Source: Cyanophora paradoxa
Taxonomy: Eukaryota > Glaucocystophyceae > Cyanophorales > Cyanophoraceae
DNA: 64,000 nucleotides
Assembly (NCBI GenBank): GCA_004431415.1
Contig: QPMI01000437.1
Span: forward strand, 124,001-188,000
Direction of reading: 5' to 3'
In this document: in pieces, positions 59,380-64,000 of the stretch
How positions within the stretch are numbered: position 1 is the first letter of the stretch
Layout: each line of letters starts with the position of its first letter
Notes under the pieces: generated by a model
The model's input: only the letters and a program-made list of their open reading frames with translations
What the model was told of the DNA's origin: nothing
The model's database searches: none
Program-made: the position numbers and the translations under genes

Positions 59380-60951
59380 GGCATCGCAATTGGAGTCGAC
59401 ATCGAGCCAGCTAGCCAGCCCTGCGGCCTTCCGGGCTGTGGCGGGTCTAGGCGCCAATACGGCGGCAAGTGCCTCCACTGTGCCCAGCATTTCTGCACGA
59501 GAGAAGCGCTGTACAGTCATGTTCCAGGATGTCGCGCCCCCGCACCTTCAGCCAGCGTCGGGCGACCTGTAGGAACCCGCAGCTAGACCAGTGGCGCCCA
59601 CGCGTTTAGCGCGTTCGCGTTCAGCAGAAGAGCAAAGCCACCGGCAGCAAAGACGTGTGGGGCTGTGATCTCTGCGCTGCCCACTTCGTGCGCTTCGGCC
59701 CGGCGATCGCGAAGGTGGTGGCACACCACGCAACTGCATCCTGTGCAAAGAACCGCTCACGTGGCACGCGGTCATTATGCTTTCGAAGCCTTCGAAACTT
59801 ACCACGTGTATACGCTGTCGCAGATGAGCCGGAGCCGCAGAGCATCGCTGCGCGCGCGGAAGCCGCGACCGCCGCCTCGGCGCCTGTACACGTCGGTCCG
59901 CGAGGCGCACCAAGTGCTCGACTTGCGATGCGAGCTCACAGCGCTCAATCGCAGAGCACGGGCAGCCGGCTGCTGCGGGATCGAGTCCGCCTGCTGGCAG
60001 TCACAACCTCGCCTCACGGCGCGGCTGCAATCGCTGCACTGACAAGCAGCTGCAAGCGGCGGCCGGTGCGAATGTCTGGGACTGCGGCGTCCGTGCGCGC
60101 TCCCTTGCAGGGGGAGGATGGGTTCGACGACTCCCTCTACACCTTCTGCAACGCCCTCGGGGCGGCGCTCTTCGCCCACATCGGCATCCTTCAGCGCTAC
60201 CTGACAACTTCATCCCCCAGCAGTACACTCGGACGTACGTGATCACGGATGTGGACAAGAAGACCCAGGCGCTTGACGCCCTCTACGCCGCATTCCGGTG
60301 GGCACTTTCTACCCCTCTCCCGCTTCTGTTTGCTTTCGTGTGCCCACCGCCGTCCCTGCAGGAACGGCACGGCCACTCTGCAGTCCGGCCCCAAGTCCTG
60401 CCTGGTGATGCCAGCCCCGCCTGCCCCGATTGCGGCCCCGCCTGCGCCGCAGCTGCCCGAGGACGACGACCAGTGCGTCCCTCCTTCTTGCTCCCGGATG
60501 CTCCATCGCTCCTCAATCCCAGCCCGCAGGGAGACGCCGAAACGCCGCTCGGGTGGCCGCCAGGCCGTCGTGGTCTCCTCGGACGAGTCCGACAACGCCT
60601 CCGCCGCCGAGTCTGCCCCCCCCCCCCCCCCCCCCCCCCACCCCACCCACCCCCTCTCCTCACCCGCTCTGCCCTCAGGGACGACCCCATCGAAGTCTCC
60701 TCGGACGAGGAGGGGGCAGCGCCCGAGCTCGATGCCGCCGAGGCGCCCGTCGTGAAGAAGGCAACCGCCCCGAAGAAGGCCACGGGCATGAAGGGCCTCC
60801 TGGCCCTCGCCAGGGCCCGCCTCCCCGGAACCAAGGCCATGCGCCTGCTGGGCGCCGGCGTCTCCAAGGGCAAGAAGACCAAGAAGACGGCGGCCCCCAA
60901 GGCTGCCAAGTCCAAGACCACCAAGGGCGGGAAGAAGACCAAGGCCGTGTA
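59380..60951 (+). CDS. C2HC zinc-finger-like protein with lysine-rich C-terminal tail (gene model incomplete)
   Basis: The plus strand near 59470-59540 encodes 'CLHCAQHFCTREALYSHVPG' then Cys, which fits a C2HC finger (C-x2-C...F...L..H-x4-C). A second candidate near 59665-59750 begins 'CDLCAAHFVRFGPAIAKVV' and continues to H and C. Later segments are 'LYTSVREAHQVLDLRCELTA' (near 59885), 'DDSLYTFCNALGAALFAHIG' (near 60128), 'NFIPQQYTRTYVITDVDKKT' (near 60205) and 'DDPIEVSSDEEGAAPELDAA' (near 60681). The tail 'KGKKTKKTAAPKAAKSKT' resembles linker-histone tails and ends at 60949-60951. This suggests a nuclear, nucleic-acid-binding protein. The frame changes near 60200 without an obvious intron, and a long C tract (60616-60638) precedes the last exon, so boundaries and even unity of the gene are uncertain. 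Confidence 0.45.
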
Positions 60952-61311
60952 GTGACTAGGCAGTACCGCCCGGGGCTGCAGCCCCGCCGCCCCTTCTGTG
61001 CGAGTCTTGTGCGCACTGCCAATGCCAAGAGCTCTTGGTGCTTCCTCCTACGTGCCGCAGAACCGCAGACCCATGAACATGATCAATTTCCCTTCACCGG
61101 ACCCAACTGACGCGCGCGGCAAGTTAGTGGCTCTTTATAGATTTACGAGTTACAAATTGCTGTAATAAGTGCTTCGAGGCCCCGATTGCGAGGCCTCTAA
61201 TTATATAAGCAGCCTGGCTTTGCGAAATTGCCACGAATTGCCACGAAATTGCTTTGCGAAAATCGAATCGAAGCGCGTGCGCGAACGTTAACGTTCACTA
61301 CTGGACGGGGC

Positions 61312-61344
<33 letters not shown>

Positions 61345-62078
61345 CTAGCGCTGGCCTGGATCCGGAACTGGGCGCGGGGCCAGAGCTCGAGGGGCCCCGG
61401 GCGGGCGGGGGGGCCGCGGGCCCTAGTAGGGGGGACCGTCTGCCGCGGTAGAATTTAGCCTAATAGGCGAGGGAATCATAGGTCCCTCGCGGGTGTGGCG
61501 GAGGCGCGAGCACTAGGCGTCCCCCGTTCGCGGGGGCGCAGAAATGCGCGCACCTCGCGGGCGCTGTCGGAACTGACGTACGACCGTCGGACAGTGCCCG
61601 CGAGGTGCGCGCATTTCTGCTGCGGGACCTAATTAATAATATAAATTCTCTCGCCTAACTTCTGCCGCAAGCCCTCGCCGTCTGCCGCCGCCTGCGCGAT
61701 CGCTAGGCCCGCCGGTCGGGCTGTGCACGTGCGCCCGGCCTCGAGACCCCGGCCCGCCACCCTCGAGAGCTCGCCGCGCCCCGCTCTCCGCGCGCTCGGG
61801 AGCCTGCAGCCGGCGCCGGCAGCCCCGCCCCGGCCCCCGGGCCCCGCCCCCTCGCCCCCCTGCCTCGCCCCCTCGCCCTCGCCCCCGCCCCCGCGCGCCC
61901 CCGCCCGGGCCCCGCCCACACTTCCTGTCGACGCCCTCTTGGGCCTCCCCCGGCCCGCCCGGCGCCGCGCCCTTTTAATGTTAATGACGCAGTATTAAAG
62001 GCTCGCACACAAATATAGAGTCAAGACTTCATGAGACTCTGAGATAGTGATCGCGATCGAAATCGCGAGCACCTGACG
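60952..62078. other. Intergenic with AT microsatellite and a long hairpin
   Basis: No supported gene. A TA-rich microsatellite lies at 61311-61344. A segment near 61484-61530 matches part of the insertion at 2405-2450. A strong hairpin follows at 61538-61620. Bases 61740-61975 are C-rich with low-complexity Pro/Arg frames. Confidence 0.6.
61538..61620. repeat. Long hairpin, 31-bp arms with one mismatch
   Basis: Arms 61538-61568 and 61590-61620 are reverse complements except one base (GCAGAAATGCGCGCACCTCG...). The 21-bp loop contains ACTGACGTACGACCGTC. It is immediately downstream of the dispersed repeat shared with position 2405. Confidence 0.85.
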
Positions 62079-63023
62079 CTAACTGTGGGACATCATCACG
62101 AACATGAGGCCTAGGTTCAGGACAATCAGGTTTCTGTGGAGTTCATCGAGCTCTTCGCGCTCGCGGGCGAGCGTCCGCGGGCTCTTCTCGCGCGGCGGAT
62201 GCAGGTGCAGCTGGAGCCGCCGCAGGCGCGGAAACCGCTTCGAGACGCTCGAGACGATCTCCGCACCGGCCGAGGCGTCGCTAACGACGGTGGCCCGGAG
62301 GGCGACGAGGGGCAGCGGCGTGAGGGCGGCCAGCGCATCGGGACCGACGAAGAAGGCTCGGGACCCGGGGCGCCCGGCTAGGTCGAGGGAGGTGAGGAGG
62401 GGTAGGGCGGCGAGCGGGGAGAGCTGCTTGTACCCCTGCACGGAGTACATGCCCGGACAGGAGGCGCCCACGCGGAGGGCGCGCAGGGAGCGGAACCATG
62501 CGAGGGGCGCCAGGGACAGGAGGGGGAACAGGTCGCCCTGCAGACCGGTACCGGGCCCCAGCTGGCATCAGGGCAGCTCGCGCGAGGCCATCTAGATCTG
62601 AATCGAGCAGCGCGGAACCGGACGGACCTGGAAAGAGAGTTCGAGGTCGAGCTCCTCGATGCCGCCCACGCGGGCAGCGCCCCTGCAGGCGCGCTCCATC
62701 GCTGCCTTGGCATCCGCGGGCCGGGCCGAGAGCGCGACGGCCAGCCGCGCCCGCGGGGCCGCGTCGCCCGCCGCCAGCAGCGCCGCGAGCCGCCGGCAGA
62801 CTCCGCGCAGGCGGCACAGCCGCCGCAGGTCGACAGGCGGGTCGAGCTCGCGATTGGCCTCCGACGTCGACTCGCGATCGAGCTCTGCGGCCATGGGCGC
62901 CGCGGCCGGCGCCGGCGCCGTGCCCGCGGCGCCGCCGATCGCGACCTCTGCCGCGCACGTGCACGCTATTTGAACGATGCAGAGGAGCAGCGGGTCCGGC
63001 AGGTCGAGCAGCGCCGACGCTTG
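62079..63023 (-). CDS. F-box/LRR-like protein (5' end unresolved)
   Basis: Exon 1 (63023-62628) opens after an acceptor and reads 'QASALLDLPDPLLLCIVQIA', then 'VDLRRLCRLRGVCRRLAALL', which fits an F-box (LPD.LL..I......L..L..VC+.+..L). It ends 'GIEELDLELSFQ'. An intron of 66 nt joins in phase to exon 2 (62561-62079): 'LGPGTGLQGDLFPLLSLAPL', 'WFRSLRALRVG', 'LAALPLLTSLDLAG', 'RFPRLRRLQLHLHPP' and a hydrophobic tail 'LIVLNLGLMFVMMSHS' before the stop at 62079-62081. Degenerate leucine-rich repeats after an F-box suggest a substrate adaptor of an SCF ubiquitin ligase, by family. The first exon with the start codon lies upstream of 63023 and was not identified. Confidence 0.6.
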
Positions 63024-64000
63024 CTGCGCGCGCGCGCCGGCGTCGGCCGCGGCCGGTCGCGGACTCGGTTTAACGCGCGCGCGCGCGCGCCTAGGCCGGT
63101 GCCTCGGCGCCCGCGACTAGTACTCGGCGGACCTCGATATAGGGAGGAGGTTCGCTGAAGAACGGCAGGCAGTGAAGCAGGCCCGAGAAGCACCGAAACG
63201 TGGGCGCAGCGCTTGCCTGCTCTAGATATCGATCTGAGCCCGCGCGGTTGCAATTGTGATGAGGCGGCGCTTCCGGCGGTTGCGATCGATCCATCGCCGG
63301 CGCCGACTCCGGCGCCTGCGTAGCTATATAAGACGTTTCGCGGCGAGCTAGCCGAGCTGCGCTAGCAGCGGCAATGCGATCGGCCAGCGTCTTATAGCTC
63401 CAGCGTTCGAATCCCGGGAAGGGCAGTTGCAATTGCATCTGGAGGGTGCGGCGCGCGCGGGCTGGGCAGTCTGTCGAGGGCTGGAGCTCGCGATCGAGAG
63501 GGAGCCGGGGCGCAGCGACCTCCGACTCTAGGCTTGAGCTCCGAGGCTCCGAGGCCAATATATTAATTGCAACTTTAAATTTCGCGCAGCGAGTCGAAAT
63601 ACTGCGCTGGCGCGCGCCGCGGCGCCGGCCGCCACGGGCCAGACCAAAAATGCTTAAAGCTTTAATATTAATTTTCATCTCGCGACCGGGACCGGCGCCG
63701 GCTGCTCTAATTATAAAATTCATGCAATCACGCGCGAATCACTTGCATGCAGCTGGAAATTTCAGCTGGACAGCTCGAATTCGAACTTAATTCGAATGCC
63801 ATCCGAAGATCATATCTTGATCAGGACATTGCCGAGTCGAATCATCTCTCACGCCTCGAGCTCGAGCTCGGAGTTCGAGGTCGTTCGATCCAGATCTAGA
63901 ATTACCTAGATCTAGATCTGTAGCTACAATATTCCTATACATCTAGATCTTCAACGCCGCACTGCGGCAGCAAAATAAAAACCAAATCGCACATTCAGAA
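63024..64000. other. Upstream region of the F-box-like gene, no supported coding exon
   Basis: A minus-strand frame at 63091-63723 is open for 210 codons but of doubtful composition. It could hold the missing 5' exon but shows no domain. Palindromic words (CGCGCGCG near 63078, GAGCTCGAGCTC near 63858, AGATCTAGAT near 63890-63920) resemble those near the left end of the window. Confidence 0.4.

Overview
The window is nuclear DNA from a eukaryote, most likely a plastid-bearing unicellular alga. Genes are split by many short spliceosomal introns (typically 50-80 nt, often GTGCGC...GCAG) and exons are very GC-rich. Two products are plastid-type: a PsbP-family thylakoid lumen protein and an NDC1-like type II NAD(P)H dehydrogenase. 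A multidomain adenylate kinase of the AK9/flagellar type suggests a motile cell. I cannot fix the lineage; green algae and other GC-rich algae remain possible. There are no bacterial operons, rRNA or tRNA genes or CRISPR arrays.

Layout. 1-8.8 kb, minus: a sensor histidine kinase with four tandem GAF modules, its introns filled with AGATCT-type repeats and decayed copies of its own exon edges; it runs off the left end. 8.9-9.55 kb, minus: coding exons that may be its N-terminus. 11.1-11.74 kb, minus: a three-exon cytochrome b5-domain protein. 11.74-21.84 kb, plus: a very long, acidic, many-exon coiled-coil protein. 21.99-23.80 kb, plus: the PsbP-family protein. 24.43-25.03 kb, minus: small genes or exons. 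26.38-39.35 kb, minus: a secreted or membrane protein with a signal peptide, many cysteine-rich GCC2/GCC3-like repeats and several membrane segments. 39.35-43.37 kb: intergenic, rich in inverted repeats, including a MITE-like element. 43.38-52.60 kb, minus: adenylate kinase domains preceded by an EF-hand-like region with a repeated peptide motif, probably one gene. 53.1-54.79 kb, minus: an NmrA-like NAD(P)-binding protein, head to head with the plus-strand NDC1-like gene at 54.88-57.30 kb. 58.04-59.06 kb, plus: a protein with an N-myristoylation-type start. 59.4-60.95 kb, plus: C2HC fingers and a lysine-rich tail. 62.08-63.02 kb, minus: an F-box/LRR-like protein.

The most interesting points are structural. 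Introns of the kinase gene hold duplicated copies of their own splice-site-flanking exon sequence. One of these surrounds a 122-bp inverted-repeat element that resembles an introner, and part of that element recurs near 61.5 kb. Gene-free DNA is unusually dense in concatenated self-complementary hexamers.
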